From: Pyrrhosoma nymphula
Taxonomy: Eukaryota > Arthropoda > Insecta > Odonata > Coenagrionidae
Length of the DNA: 64,000 bases
Direction: 5' to 3'
NCBI GenBank assembly: GCA_963573305.1
Contig: OY754334.1
Span: forward strand, 91,137,848 to 91,201,847
Shown: piece by piece, positions 24,176-33,560 of the stretch
Layout of the letters: each line of letters begins with the position of its first letter
Position numbering within the stretch: position 1 is the first letter of the stretch
Notes under the pieces: generated by a model
Databases searched by the model: none
What the model was told of the DNA's origin: nothing
What the model saw: the letters and a program-made list of their open reading frames with translations, nothing else
Translations under genes and position numbers: made by a program

Positions 24176-26376
24176 ATGGACGAAGATCGTGATGGTGAGT
24201 ACAATGTTTACATGTGTCACAAAAATGCCATCAAAAATGTTAAAATTACTTATTTAAAAAAAATTGTTCAGACCAAATTGACCAATTAATTTTTATATAT
24301 TTTTTTAATTCGAAAAATAGTTATAAATTCCACGGATTCCCGCAACGAAATTTATTGAAATCTCATTTTCTCCTATTTATATGTAATATATTAAAAAACC
24401 AGCTGCCAAAAACTGCCAGTCTGCATTTCGTGCAGGTTAATGCACAACAGGTTTAAAGTTGCTTTTTTAACACCTTTAGATAACGCTAAGCTTTAATATA
24501 TTTCACATATTTATTTTTATTTTTATTAAGTTTTGAACTATTACTATTTATTAAATTGTAAGTGAATTATAAATATAATTTATTTGATATGGTATGACTT
24601 TTTATTATTTTTTCGGAATGTATGAAGGCTTTTAAAAATTTTATTTTTTTACTGCAGAATCTGCTGGCATAGCCATGGGGAGCGATGATTAAGTTGGCTT
24701 GACTCGAAAGGAAATTTTTGTTTTAGTAAGAGGCCACTTGAATGAAAACGTGAACGCATCTTGCGAAACAATTGAAAAATCAATGCCCAGTCCGCTGAAA
24801 TGCCGTTTCACACTATAAAAAAACGTGCAACTCGTTATACGCAAATTGATGTCCTATTTCAGTATTAATTGGCAGGAAGTTAAAAGGACCAAGGACTCCT
24901 TTTTCAAAATGTTTGGTGAATGGCTAAGCGTCTTTGTTTATTTGCAAGACACTGAAACTTGAGAAGAAACACCAAAAAACAAGATCTGGTCGCCCTTCTG
25001 CTGACTTCGATGATGCCAGTGAAAGAACAAAGCGAAAAAAATAGTGAAAATTTGCGTATCCAATCAAGTGTAGATTTGAGTTAAGCTACTGAAATGAATC
25101 TTCGAGCTTCTGGGCAATTGGACGCTGCAAAATTGTTAAAGATGTAACAACGGGCAGTCCATCAACTTCGAAAGCGTACAGATGGTCATCATCATTTGTT
25201 AGAGAAAACGTGCTTTCAGCCGGTTCTACTCTTTCACTTATGACAGAGAATTGTATCGCTACAGCTAGTTAGTAAATGTTGATGACAATAATAAAGAAAT
25301 TTTGGTGTCGAAAAATCCGAGACCCTCGTCACCCAGAATTTGGAGGCCTATACGAATCCAGTTTTTGCACGAAAATACGGAAGCCACTGTCGACGAAATA
25401 GATTACATAAAAGAGCAAGATAGTAAATCTTTCCAAACTGGAAGAAATCACAAAGAAATATTTTTAACATGCAAACTGGCATTGGCAATGATAGGTGGAA
25501 AAGTTTGCAATGCCATCACGAGTAATTCGTCTACTCAACGTTGCTAACTATGCAAGGCAACATCAAAACAATTTAATGATCTTGATGAGTTTCTTAAATT
25601 GAAAATCAATGAAGAAAATTTGGGATTCGGGATGCCCAAGTCACATGCGTGGATAAGATGTTTTGAGTACTGCATGTGGCATACAAGCTTCCAATAAAGA
25701 AGTAAGCTCGAAGTGTGGAAGAAAATAAAGACGGATACTGCAAAAGAATTAATACAATCAGGATTTTGTAAGCAGTTAGGACTTCTCGTTGACAAACCAA
25801 ACCTGTTGTCAGTAGCACAAATTATGGCAATACGGATCGTCGATTTTTCGAAAGCGCAACTGCTTCTGCTGCTATAACAGGCGTGAATAAGGATTTAATC
25901 AATCGATTCCGTGTATTATTGCAAAGTTTTTCGTGTGGCCACGAGATTCATTTAATCAATTTTCCGGAATATTCCTTACAAACAGCTCGCATATTTGTAG
26001 AATTGTATCCGTGGTTCTACATGCCAACTTCAGTCCACAAAATCCTTATTCAACGCAAAGAAATAGTAGCTTCTGCATTATTGCCAATTGGAAAAATGTC
26101 AGAAGATTCGCAAGAATCCTGAAACAAACTAATCAAAAAGTATATACAGTTCTTCTCGCGGAAATGCAACGGAGTTAAAATGACGGAATGTGTCCTTTTA
26201 AAAGACTACAAATCTCAGCAGATCCACTTATTTTGAGATTACGAAAATTGCCACCGAAGACATTGAAATCGTTATCTCCTGATGCCGTACAACTTTTACT
26301 ACCACCTAAAGGTACTGAGATGCACACCTCTGCGGAATCCACAGATTACGACACAGATGATTCGGAATTTGATTAG
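24176..26376 (+). pseudogene. RAG1-like Transib transposase pseudogene
   Basis: A likely start is the ATG at 24176 (MDEDRD), with a GTGAGT donor at 24195 and an acceptor ending CTGCAG at 24657. Recognisable blocks follow in order: LTRKEIFVLVRGHLNENVNA (about 24700), RSGRPSADFDDASERTKRKK (about 24985), ATEMNLRASGQLDAAK (about 25088), DVTTGSPSTSK (about 25145), KNPRPSSPRIWRPIRIQFLH (25310), GKVCNAITSNSSTQRC (25498), SHAWIRCFEYC (about 25640), GNTDRRFFES (about 25829), LYPWFYMPTSVHKIL (about 26004), LLPIGKMSEDSQES (about 26080) and an acidic end finishing at TAG 26374-26376. From memory of the families, these correspond to the RAG1 core: Cys pair of the zinc site, GNFAR block, FHKTLAH block and the SEGNESGNK block with the catalytic Glu. 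The Glu is kept, followed by a stop. The second His of the zinc site reads as Gln. Stops lie at 24690, 24816 and 24960, with several frameshifts. The block carrying the first catalytic Asp appears deleted between about 25200 and 25300. Confidence 0.85.
24195..24657 (+). other. Intron of the transposase pseudogene
   Basis: Begins GTGAGTAC and ends TTTTTTTACTGCAG, a strong pyrimidine tract plus AG. It is 463 bases, AT-rich and without ORFs. Joining exon 1 (phase 1) to exon 2 gives MDEDRDESAGIAMGSDD before the first stop. Inferred from the sequence only. Confidence 0.55.
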
Positions 26377-26589
26377 TGCGCTTTGCTTCATTGTAAATGA
26401 TTTTATGTACTCCGATGTTTTACCGATTATTAAAATTGAATTGTTTAATTTTTAATAATAAATCTGCTTCATCTATTTTTTTTACTTCCTAATCTTGTAG
26501 TTCAATTTCTATCTTCATTCTTCGTTTTTCGTGTAGCCCTCTACATTAGATCCATTAGTTTGATTATTTGAATTTTGTGTTAATATTAA

Positions 26590-26900
26590 ACACGTAATCA
26601 GGGAGCCCCAAAACCCTTTACTCAGTGTTTTATGAAAATTGAAACGATTTCAGACATTTTTTTAATTTTTGCATGCAATTGTAACGTTCAAATCGTAATT
26701 AGCGAGCCAAAATACCCCTATATACAAAGTTTAATGAATATTGAAACATTTTTAAAGCTACATACATATTTGGATTTTTAATTCGCCATATTGGATCCGC
26801 CATATTAGATACGCCATTTTTTTGCAATTTTGACGTTAGAACCGTAATCAGCGTGCCCAAAAACCCCATCATACAAAGTTTCACTAAAATTGGGTAACGT
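26590..26900 (+). repeat. Subterminal repeats of the Transib-like element
   Basis: Three related units precede the right inverted repeat, each starting with a CGTAATCAG-type motif: CGTAATCAGGGAGCCCCAAA (about 26595), CGTAATTAGCGAGCCAAAAT (about 26694) and CGTAATCAGCGTGCCCAAAA (about 26842). Each is followed by an A-rich TTGAAAC or TTTCACTAAAATTG stretch. Such repeats often bind transposase in other DNA transposons; here that is inference. I saw no matching units near the left end. Confidence 0.6.
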
Positions 26901-26907
26901 TATCATA

Positions 26908-26942
26908 TTTCGGCCAGCTTTTTGGGATTTCGCCCCACTGTG
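26908..26942 (-). repeat. Right terminal inverted repeat of the Transib-like element
   Basis: Read on the minus strand it starts CACAGTGGGGCGAAATCC and ends GGCCGAAA. It is followed by the target duplication CGTTG at 26943-26947. Confidence 0.9.
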
Positions 26943-27720
26943 CGTTGCCCGGGACGACGTGTAGGGAGAATCCCTATCGGCTGGGGGGTGGGAGCGGGTG
27001 GTTGGGCGATTGCAAGTGGTGCACTCTCTCGCTAGGGGGCCATCGTCATCCGCCCGGCTCCTTTCCCCCCACCCGCCCTCCCTGCAACCTCCATACTCCT
27101 CCCGAAAACCGTTCGCTAATTGATCCGTCGCAAGCACACAGCCGCCCATATATGTATGGGGGACTCTGATGCGTTAAGAGGGTGCGGGGAATGGTGGTGC
27201 GGGAGCCGAAAATGGTACTTTTTATATTGTTACTTGGGGAGTATTCTAGTCGAAAATGGACGAAATCCTAGGGATATTAGGCGGATTCGTTAGCAAAAGA
27301 TTAGTAGCAGAACTTCGGTGTTATGGGCGCGGCAAAGAATGAGGGCGCTTTGCACCGCTAGCAAACCATCGTAAAGCTAATATTTGAGTGAACACCACTA
27401 AATACCAGTTTTACAATATCTTGTAAACTTTAAACATAAAATAGCGTGACTTGATGTTATCTGAGAGCTCGGGTTTCGTAAATTACATCAGGCTTTAGGT
27501 TAGTTGACGGGAGGTTAAACTATTATGAAACCGGGTTTGAACGTTATAAAAATCATAATTTAGTATCCGTATGATAAAACAAATAAATGCTTTATGAAAA
27601 AGGCCAGTTTCTTCAAAATATTGTAAAAGTTTGCTTGTATCATGCGAGTTTTTTGTCTGATTTTTTCTGTAGTTCCTCGGATATTTAGCCCTTCATGTGT
27701 GTTTTTTTTTAGTTAAAATG
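26943..27720. other. Right part of the G-rich island, then AT-rich spacer
   Basis: 26943-27200 continues the island interrupted at 23918, with GGGGGTGGGAGCGGG-type runs. From about 27200 to 27720 the sequence is AT-rich and unrecognised. Confidence 0.55.
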
Positions 27721-27850
27721 AAAACTTGGTTATATTCTACACAATTTTATTAAGAACACGACCGGTTTCGACCTTTTCAGGTCATTCTCAAGTGTTACAA
27801 TATTAGGCATGTGTGATCCGATACTTAATCACTCTCCGTCATGAGATGTC
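27721..27850 (+). repeat. Penelope-like terminal fragment
   Basis: Contains CACGACCGGTTTCGACC followed by TTTTCAGGTCATTCTCAAGT, the 'ACCGGTTTC...CTTCAGG' arrangement that also ends the GIY-YIG-bearing element at 28.5-29.7 kb. The flanking bases differ from that element, so it is another subfamily or an older copy. Confidence 0.5.
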
Positions 27851-27879
27851 TCACGTTCAGTTAACAGAAGAGGCGTTCA

Positions 27880-28235
27880 TTAAGTGGTGAGATAAAACGA
27901 TAGGGTCTCTGAGTAATGACGTGAAGGAAAGGTTGTGAGGAGCCTGCCATGGTCTAGCATTATAAAGTAGCGGTACTTAAACATCTGGGTGAGAGGATGA
28001 GAAGAAACTGGGGATGATTGAGATATGGGTGTATAGGATGGAGAAAGTGCGATGGAGGGGAAAAAAGACAAATGAAGATTTCATTCACACTTCAGGTGAG
28101 GATGAGAAGTTTCTCGAGGAAATCATAAGGAAAAGTAGGCGGAAGAAGAAATTGGGATGCAATACTGTAGTTTATTTTTGGGTATATAATGCGGGGAAAA
28201 GGGAGGAGAAGGAGATGAAGTTTTAATGGTATAAA
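27880..28235 (+). pseudogene. LINE reverse-transcriptase tail, degenerate
   Basis: The 70-residue ORF at 28014-28226 starts MIEIWVYRMEKVRWRGKKTN, matching the main LINE family's 'FEMWVWRRMEKVRWT-R-TNEEV', and continues EDEKFLEEIIRKSRRKKKLG ('GEERKLLEEIRRRQRRWLG'). Upstream, GTGAAGGAAAGGTTGTG corresponds to the family's 'LRKRL' region but is out of frame. Confidence 0.7.
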
Positions 28236-28514
28236 GAGATGTTAGATGTCTGCTGATAAAGAGTTTGCGTGTTAAATTATTCTACTCTACCAAGGGAGAT
28301 TAGCAATGATGTTTAAAAAATACGCCTTGACTTATGGGCAAACTAATGATAAGAATGTAGAGTATAGCCAAGTGATGCAATAAATATTGTTTTTATCCTA
28401 AAATTAGCGAGTGTTTTAGCTCTTTTTGGTGATGGTTGTGTGAGTTACCAATGACCTAAGTTGTCGACAACCAAAATAAACTAAAAAAACCGATCAATTT
28501 TTAATAAAAAACTT
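28236..28514. other. AT-rich spacer with SINE-tail-like phrase
   Basis: CAATGACCTAAGTTGTCGAC at about 28450 resembles the SINE tail phrase AAATGACCTGAGCTGTCGGC at 52138. Nothing else is recognised. Confidence 0.45.
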
Positions 28515-29690
28515 TTTTACTTTTCCACACTTTATTTAAAAAATGCGACCGGATTCACATTTGTGTTTCAAAAGAAAAATGGAGGTCTCTACCCTTCGTG
28601 GGTAATCTCGCATATATATTGAGTAACTGAATGCCAAAAAATGTGAGGGCAGCGTTTTATTCCCCCCTTACCTTAGGGAAAATGCTCTATAGTGGGAAGG
28701 ATAAGGTTGACAGATATATGAAATCCGGTGTTTATCAATTACAATGTGACGAATGTATGTGTTGTTATGTTGGGCAAACTAGAAGAGGTGTGTCAACACG
28801 TATTAAGGAGCATGAACGTTCCCTCGAAGATGGAGAAGGCCATTCCCTATTTGCCCAGCATTTATTAGAGTGCAACCACAGCAGTGCTTTTAAACCTGTA
28901 ATTCAACATGTGTTGCCGAAAGGCCTAAAAATGGACGCTTTGGAACCTTCAGAAATTTGTGTGCTAGCGAAAAACCAAAATATTAATCTGTGTAATGATC
29001 ATGTATTTATGCATTCCTCTCCATTGTTTTCAATATTTCCATGTTTGCAAAAGTAACTGTCACTCCCCCACATCCTATCCCCTCTCCACCCCTTCCACTC
29101 CCCTTCTCCCTCTCCCCACTTACGGTTGCTAGGAGCCCTTCCAAACTCCTTCCTTCACAACCCTCCGTCTGTTGCCCATTCATACACCCACCCGAGGTTT
29201 CCTCTGGGGTCCTTTCTTTGCAGCTCCTCACTTCGCAGCCTTTTTGGAATCATTGTTTCGGCAGATCTTAGCCTAATTTCCTTGCCCTTCAGCCACAGAT
29301 TTTTGGGCTGGGGCTTTAACCACTCTTCCTTAAAAAAAATAGAAAACAGTGTAACTTTGTGACCTTCTACTCCTCCCACTGTCTTCCCCGATTCACTTTC
29401 CTTCTTTTCCTCTCGCAATTTTCCACCACCCCTTCTCGCTCTGCCATGCCCCAACCACCCTGCTCCTCTGTCCCCCATTTCAAAGCAACCCCCACCATTT
29501 TTTAACTTTCTCTGGGTATATATTGTATGCCCTAAGCTTCAGAATGTGCCAGAAGATGCATTATTAAGGTGAAACCGGTCGCAGTTTTTAAATTAAGTGT
29601 GGAAAAGTACAAAGTTTTTTTTATAAACAATGGATATCTATCGCTTCCACGAAGTCAAGCTTGAAACAATAAAAAAATTAAATAAAACCT
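28515..29690 (+). mobile_element. Penelope-like element, 5'-truncated or internally deleted
   Basis: The element has inverted terminal blocks: CTTTTCCACACTTTATTTAA with GCGACCGG at about 28520-28553, and on the right GGTGAAACCGGTCGCAG followed by TTAAATTAAGTGTGGAAAAG at about 29570-29606. A short derivative carrying both blocks sits at 57901-58093. Between them is an ORF with a GIY-YIG endonuclease domain, the signature partner of Penelope reverse transcriptase; the reverse transcriptase itself is missing. The stretch 29060-29530 is C-rich. I found no clear target duplication. Confidence 0.65.
28631..29056 (+). CDS. GIY-YIG endonuclease domain of a Penelope-like element
   Basis: A 141-residue open frame. 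Residues 33-35 are GVY and 46-48 are YVG, giving the GIY-YIG core SGVYQLQCDECMCCYVGQTR. Between them lies a Cys cluster (CDECMCC, residues 39-45), as expected for the zinc-binding insertion of Penelope-type endonucleases. The conserved Arg is in STRIKEHE (R57), a His/Cys set follows in FAQHLLECNH (residues 75-83), and a candidate catalytic Glu is in ALEPSEICVLAK (residues 103-114). The domain would nick target DNA for retrotransposition. The frame opens just after a stop and lacks the reverse transcriptase upstream, so it is a fragment of a longer protein, though the domain itself is intact. Confidence 0.75.
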   Translation: MPKNVRAAFYSPLTLGKMLYSGKDKVDRYMKSGVYQLQCDECMCCYVGQTRRGVSTRIKEHERSLEDGEGHSLFAQHLLECNHSSAFKPVIQHVLPKGLKMDALEPSEICVLAKNQNINLCNDHVFMHSSPLFSIFPCLQK

Positions 29691-30609
29691 ACCTATGGAG
29701 AGTGATAAGTATCAATAAGTACAAAACAGGGCTCCATAGAGGGCGGCCGGGAAATCATTCTAGTTGATGACTCTGAGAGCCTAAACTTCATTATGCTTTA
29801 ACTCAACATCATTATGTAAAACAGCGGGTTAATAACAGGATAGATAGTTTTCATGTAAATGCTAAGAATAATTTTAGATATTTTTATGAAAGATTGCGTG
29901 AAGTGCAAATGACCCCGTTGCCAAACTTAAAAATCCCCATACCTTACTGCCTACCTGAAAATGAAGGTAAAAATAAGGGGTGGGGTGCAGTGAGTGTAAT
30001 ACGGTGCCGCATGGCCGCTTGTGGCCATGAGAGTGGGGGATGAGAAGTTTTAGTGTTTTCTTTGGGGGATGGATGGTTTAGATGTCGAGTCTGAGGGATT
30101 CGGTGACTTCGTTGCCCGATGGGGATGGATGGTTGGCTCTCCAAAAGACCCCTCTCTCTGAAATGAACTGCAAATTAATTTTTCCCCTGGGGAATCTTTG
30201 TTTTTTTGTTATCGGTTTCTCACCCGAATCACGCGGTGAATCCAATGGCTCTGTTACAAGTTTGATTTTGCAGGACGAGAAAGGAATGTTGACGTAATTG
30301 ATTGCGGAATGTGCGAAGCATCCAATATCCTTGATTCCATTTAATTGAAGTTTTTTATGATGGGCTGAAAATTAATCATGGAGTAGAATGGTGTGTATAC
30401 GTTAATCTAATTCAAAATAATCTAGCAAAAGGCTCTTCAGGCTTAATTGGAATAAATCAATCACTGATGTCACTTCATGCGTTTGAAATTCAATTTACCT
30501 TTCATTCTATAAGGAATAGGAGAACCAGCTATCTTATTTGGGCTATAAAACGAACTGCATTCAATTTTTTTTATGAAACTGGCTCTCTTGTCATAATTAT
30601 CTTCATAAT
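29691..30609. other. Spacer, nothing recognised
   Basis: AT-rich with a G-rich patch at about 29960-30140. ORFs are short and unrecognised. Confidence 0.5.
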
Positions 30610-30920
30610 GCCATTTTCTTGCACACCTTTTTCACTTTTATTACGTCCATGGATTGCTTTATACACTCTCTCTAATTCTTAAGACAATTTCAAGACAACT
30701 CTTTAGTCTCTTCTACTTCATTTTTCCATGACTTCCTTGGTCTATCCCTTCGTTTCTCACTGCTTATTACACTATCTTATATCTGTCCCGTCATTCGACT
30801 CTCATTCATGTTCTCGACATGGCCAAACCAACGATGCACACTCCTTTTATATGAATCCATTGCTGGAGCATCCAACCCTCATTCTTTCATGGCCCACTTA
30901 TTCCTATCCCGTATGTTTTT
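30610..30920 (-). pseudogene. LINE reverse-transcriptase tail, third family
   Basis: Minus strand gives RSVHRWFGHVENMNESRMTG, then RRDRPRKSWKNEVEETKELS. This is the '+RWFGHV-RM---R+...GRRP-GRPRK-W-DEV' tail of another LINE lineage. Stops break it. It differs from the two tail types at 6.3 and 8.1 kb by the GRPRK-W block. Confidence 0.65.
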
Positions 30921-31560
30921 GAGAGGTGATATTATAGAAATATTCTAATCGTCCAATGCATGCTAGCGAACCACCTACTCGACCTCATCATAGTTTTCTC
31001 TTGAAGAAAATCTTAATTTTCTGGAGTAAATAAAGGGCTGGTAGTTAGATCGGGAAAGAATCAACAAGTGACGGTGCAATACCAGTCGTGATCGAGGGAA
31101 GAATGTTAAAGTAGCTAGAAAGAGGGATGGAGGTAAGGATAACTATAATTCTTAATGGGACAGAGAGGATGGAAGTTTGCTCAGCTGAATGGGAGGCATA
31201 GTGTGAGTGAAAAGACGAAGACGATTAAAGGCAAGAAAAGTCAAGCAGGAAGGGCTTGTTTTACTTAATGAGGGCGATCGAAAAGTTCTTCAACCGTGTC
31301 TTAATGCTCCAAAAGATATCCCAGTCGATTGAACATCTATAAAAATAGCCGAACATTGTTTCAAAAGGTTTAAACCGCGACCAAGAGATGGATTGTATGA
31401 GGGATCGAGGTAGGATGAAGACAGGGTGACTCTACTCCCCTTGGGATGAAGAGAAACCCGAAGTAAAAATTCGGCTACAATCAAAGAAGGGCGTTTAGTG
31501 ATGTATCGTTTGTCCCACCCGAAAGACGGAGAACTACGATTTAAGTAATTTCACCATGTC
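30921..31560. other. Spacer, nothing clearly recognised
   Basis: A weak phrase like IPVVIEGRMLK at about 31075 hints at a further LINE tail on the plus strand, but the flanking blocks are not found. Confidence 0.4.
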
Positions 31561-31650
31561 ACCTATATATGGATTGGAATTCCGCTAAATATTCTCCGCC
31601 ATTCCTGGAACTCGAACCCTGGCCTTCTTATTGGAACCGATATTTCGTGG
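31561..31650 (-). repeat. SINE head fragment
   Basis: On the minus strand, GGGTTCGAGTTCCAGGAATG followed by GCGGAGAATATTTAGCGGAA is the B box and following body of the same SINE family as the next entry. Its 3' part is missing. Confidence 0.6.
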
Positions 31651-31835
31651 CAGTCTGCTCTTAGCAAACGGCGCCAGGTGATGCACAGTTTTATATGCCA
31701 TTCGACCGACGGAGTGCTGAAGCACTTGAACCGCTCTCCGCATAGCATCCATGTAGGGATAGGGACTGAAAAATCTCCGCCACCGGAGGGATTCAAACCC
31801 AGTCTCTCTGGATACGATGCCAGTATTCTAGCCAC
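31651..31835 (-). repeat. tRNA-derived SINE, cut by an LTR insertion
   Basis: Minus strand: CACAGTGGCTAGAATACTGG (head), TGGGTTTGAATCCCTCCGGT (B box), GGCGGAGATTTTTCAGTCCC, then GAGAGCGGTTCAAGTGC and CCGTCGGTCGAATGGCAT. It matches 51848-52045. The head stops at 31835, just where the LTR starts, so the LTR element may have inserted into the SINE. Confidence 0.75.
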
Positions 31836-32068
31836 TGTGGCGGGTCCGCGTGGAGGCCCAGTTAACAGGAACGCCGGAAAGGTAGCGGCGCCAAGGACGC
31901 GGAGCTGGCGATAAGCGACCCGAGTCAGCGGCTATAAAAGGCGAAGACATTTACAAATGTGGAGAAGTCTTACTGTGTGAACTTAACGGTGTAGTCGCTC
32001 GGGCCCTACCCTAATAAAAAGGCCAAACCGAAATTAGTTGGTGTTATTTATTTCGCGGCAACAACACA
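31836..32068 (+). mobile_element. 5' LTR of a Ty3/gypsy-like retrotransposon
   Basis: The block begins TGTGGCGGGTCC and ends AACACA, the TG...CA ends expected of an LTR, and is 233 bases. It carries a TATA box (TATAAAAG, 31933-31940) and a polyadenylation signal (AATAAA, 32013-32018), in the order U3-R-U5. A primer site follows immediately. No second LTR was found downstream, so the ends are inferred from one copy. Confidence 0.65.
31933..31940 (+). promoter_or_regulatory. TATA box of the LTR
   Basis: TATAAAAG lies about 80 bases before the polyadenylation signal, in the position expected for the LTR promoter. Confidence 0.6.
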
Positions 32069-32078
32069 TGGTGTCAGG
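32069..32078 (+). promoter_or_regulatory. tRNA primer-binding site
   Basis: TGGTGTCAGG starts right after the LTR. TGG pairs with the CCA end of a tRNA; the remainder fits the acceptor end of a leucine tRNA (…CCTGACA-CCA). Identification of the tRNA is from general knowledge of leucine tRNA ends. Confidence 0.55.
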
Positions 32079-32089
32079 TGTGTGCGAAA

Positions 32090-32734
32090 ATGGCGAGTAA
32101 GCAGCTCGAAGGGATAGGAGGTCCATCCTGGGCCATACCCCAGTCATTTTCTTTCGTGGCGGAAGATTGGCCAAGATGGAGCCGACGGTTCGAGAGGTAC
32201 AAACGGGCATCTGGAATCTCCAAAAAGCCGGAAGACGAGCAAGTCGACGCGTTGGTATACGCCATGGGTGACGACGCGGACGACATACTACTGTCCTTCA
32301 ACCTACCAGCGGGAGAAGAAAAGAAGTACGACATCGTTTCAGGGAAGTTTGAAGAGCATTTTGTCCCGAAGGTAAACGTAATTTACGAACGTGCCCGTTT
32401 CAACAAGCAACTACAAGGAGAGACTGAAACGGTGGAAGAATTCGTTCGGAACCTGCATATGCTCGCTAAAAATTGTAAATATGGCGCCCTGCGTGATGAA
32501 TTGGTGAGGTACCGTCTAGTAGTCGGTTTGCGGAACGCCAAATTATCGGAAGCCCTACAATTGGATCCGGATCTTACGCTGGAGAGAGCCGTTGCAAAAG
32601 CGAGGCAGGCGGAAGACATGCATAGGCAGCAGACGATCATAAGGAGTAACTCGGTGGAAGGTAAACAACACAGCCACCACACTAACTCGATCCCCACACA
32701 TTTTCGTCCATTGCCTCGCCGGTCAATTCCCTGA
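32090..32734 (+). CDS. gag: gag polyprotein of a truncated Ty3/gypsy-like retrotransposon
   Basis: I place the start at the ATG at 32090 (MASKQLEGIGGPSW), 12 bases after the primer site; the frame itself is open further up. The 214 residues include the typical retrotransposon capsid-like order: WPRWSRRFERYKRASGI (about 25-45), DALVYAMGDDADDILLSFNL (about 52-71), EEHFVPKVNVIYERARFNKQ (about 85-110), ETVEEFVRNLHMLAKNCKYG (about 115-135) and DLTLERAVAKARQAEDMHRQ (about 167-186). It would form the capsid of the element. The frame stops before any CCHC zinc knuckle, and no protease, reverse transcriptase or integrase follows; sequence after 32735 soon becomes G/A-rich and unrelated. So this is a 5' LTR plus gag remnant. 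Confidence 0.8.
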   Translation: MASKQLEGIGGPSWAIPQSFSFVAEDWPRWSRRFERYKRASGISKKPEDEQVDALVYAMGDDADDILLSFNLPAGEEKKYDIVSGKFEEHFVPKVNVIYERARFNKQLQGETETVEEFVRNLHMLAKNCKYGALRDELVRYRLVVGLRNAKLSEALQLDPDLTLERAVAKARQAEDMHRQQTIIRSNSVEGKQHSHHTNSIPTHFRPLPRRSIP

Positions 32735-33465
32735 TCCATACATTTGTCGCACACCAAGCCTTGGGTGAGTGCCACGTTTTGTCACTGTTGGCACGATTCT
32801 TCTTTCAGGGATTCCACGTGCCGTTGGAGGACAGTGAGGGAATCCATGGCATACGCCGTGGAGGAGGAGAGAATACGGGAGTTTGTGAAGGGGTGAAGAG
32901 GATTGGAGACGAGGATCGGTGTATACCAGCCTAAGTAGGACGTGGTGGGCGTGGATTTACGGTGGGGGGATGGGTTTGTTTAATCGGCGGGATCGGGAGG
33001 AGTAGGATGAGAAGGCGGCTGCGTACGAAATTGGAACGGAACGCAAAAGGGATGGATGATGGGGGGATGGGGTGGGGCTCGTCGATAGGCGAGCGAAAAA
33101 AAAGGAAACGTCGGGTTGTTCGGAAGGGAAATGGCAGGGGGTGCTTTCCTCTTTCTCTCTCTCTCCCTCAGGTAATCGGCTTTATTCGAACGAGATTGGA
33201 AGCGCGATGGGGTTTTGAGGGAGGAGTTGGGAGGATTGGGTGGGGGGAAGATTTTGAGTTGGGTGGTGAGGTGGGATCCACCAACCCCTTCCCTTTAAAA
33301 AAAATACCCTCCCTCATCATCCCCTTATCCTCAAACCCTATAAAACCCTCTTCGGAATAAACAATCTTAACTTGTTTCCCTCATCCCACCTCCCCTCCGC
33401 GCGCAAACTTGATGCTAAATGGCATCTATCTTGCTCATTCCTCTTTCTCCCTGTTTCCCCCGCTT
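32735..33465. other. Broken end of the retrotransposon and G/A-rich island
   Basis: A short stretch after the gag stop (about 32745-32830) reads HTKPWVSATFCHCWHDSSFR in one frame, possibly a ruined zinc-knuckle region. From about 32840 to 33260 the sequence is G/A-rich and gives a compositional 132-residue ORF. Confidence 0.45.
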
Positions 33466-33560
33466 CAGTTAACTCTCGGGATTGCCAACGGATTTCGACG
33501 TTTCGCTAATTTAAGCGACGTCTTCTTCAGGTTGTTAGAGGGTTCACTCTCCCTACATTT
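33466..33560 (+). repeat. Penelope-like terminal fragment, weak
   Basis: GGATTTCGACGTTTCGC followed by GACGTCTTCTTCAGGTTG has the 'GTTTCG...CTTCAGG' arrangement of the other Penelope-type ends. Boundaries are unknown. Confidence 0.4.

Larger units (their letters stand above)
23919..26942 (+). mobile_element. Transib-like (RAG1-related) DNA transposon, complete ends, dead transposase
   Basis: The element is 3024 bp long with 35-bp terminal inverted repeats (23919-23953 and 26908-26942) that match at 33 of 35 positions. Both start CACAGTGGGGC; the first seven bases are identical to the consensus heptamer of the V(D)J recombination signal. It is flanked by the exact 5-bp duplication CGTTG (23914-23918 and 26943-26947). 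Five-bp duplications and CAC-starting termini are the established hallmark of Transib elements, the superfamily from which RAG1 is thought to derive. The internal coding region (24176-26376) matches this reading. The element interrupts a G-rich island. Stops, frameshifts and an internal deletion make it non-autonomous now. Confidence 0.88.
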
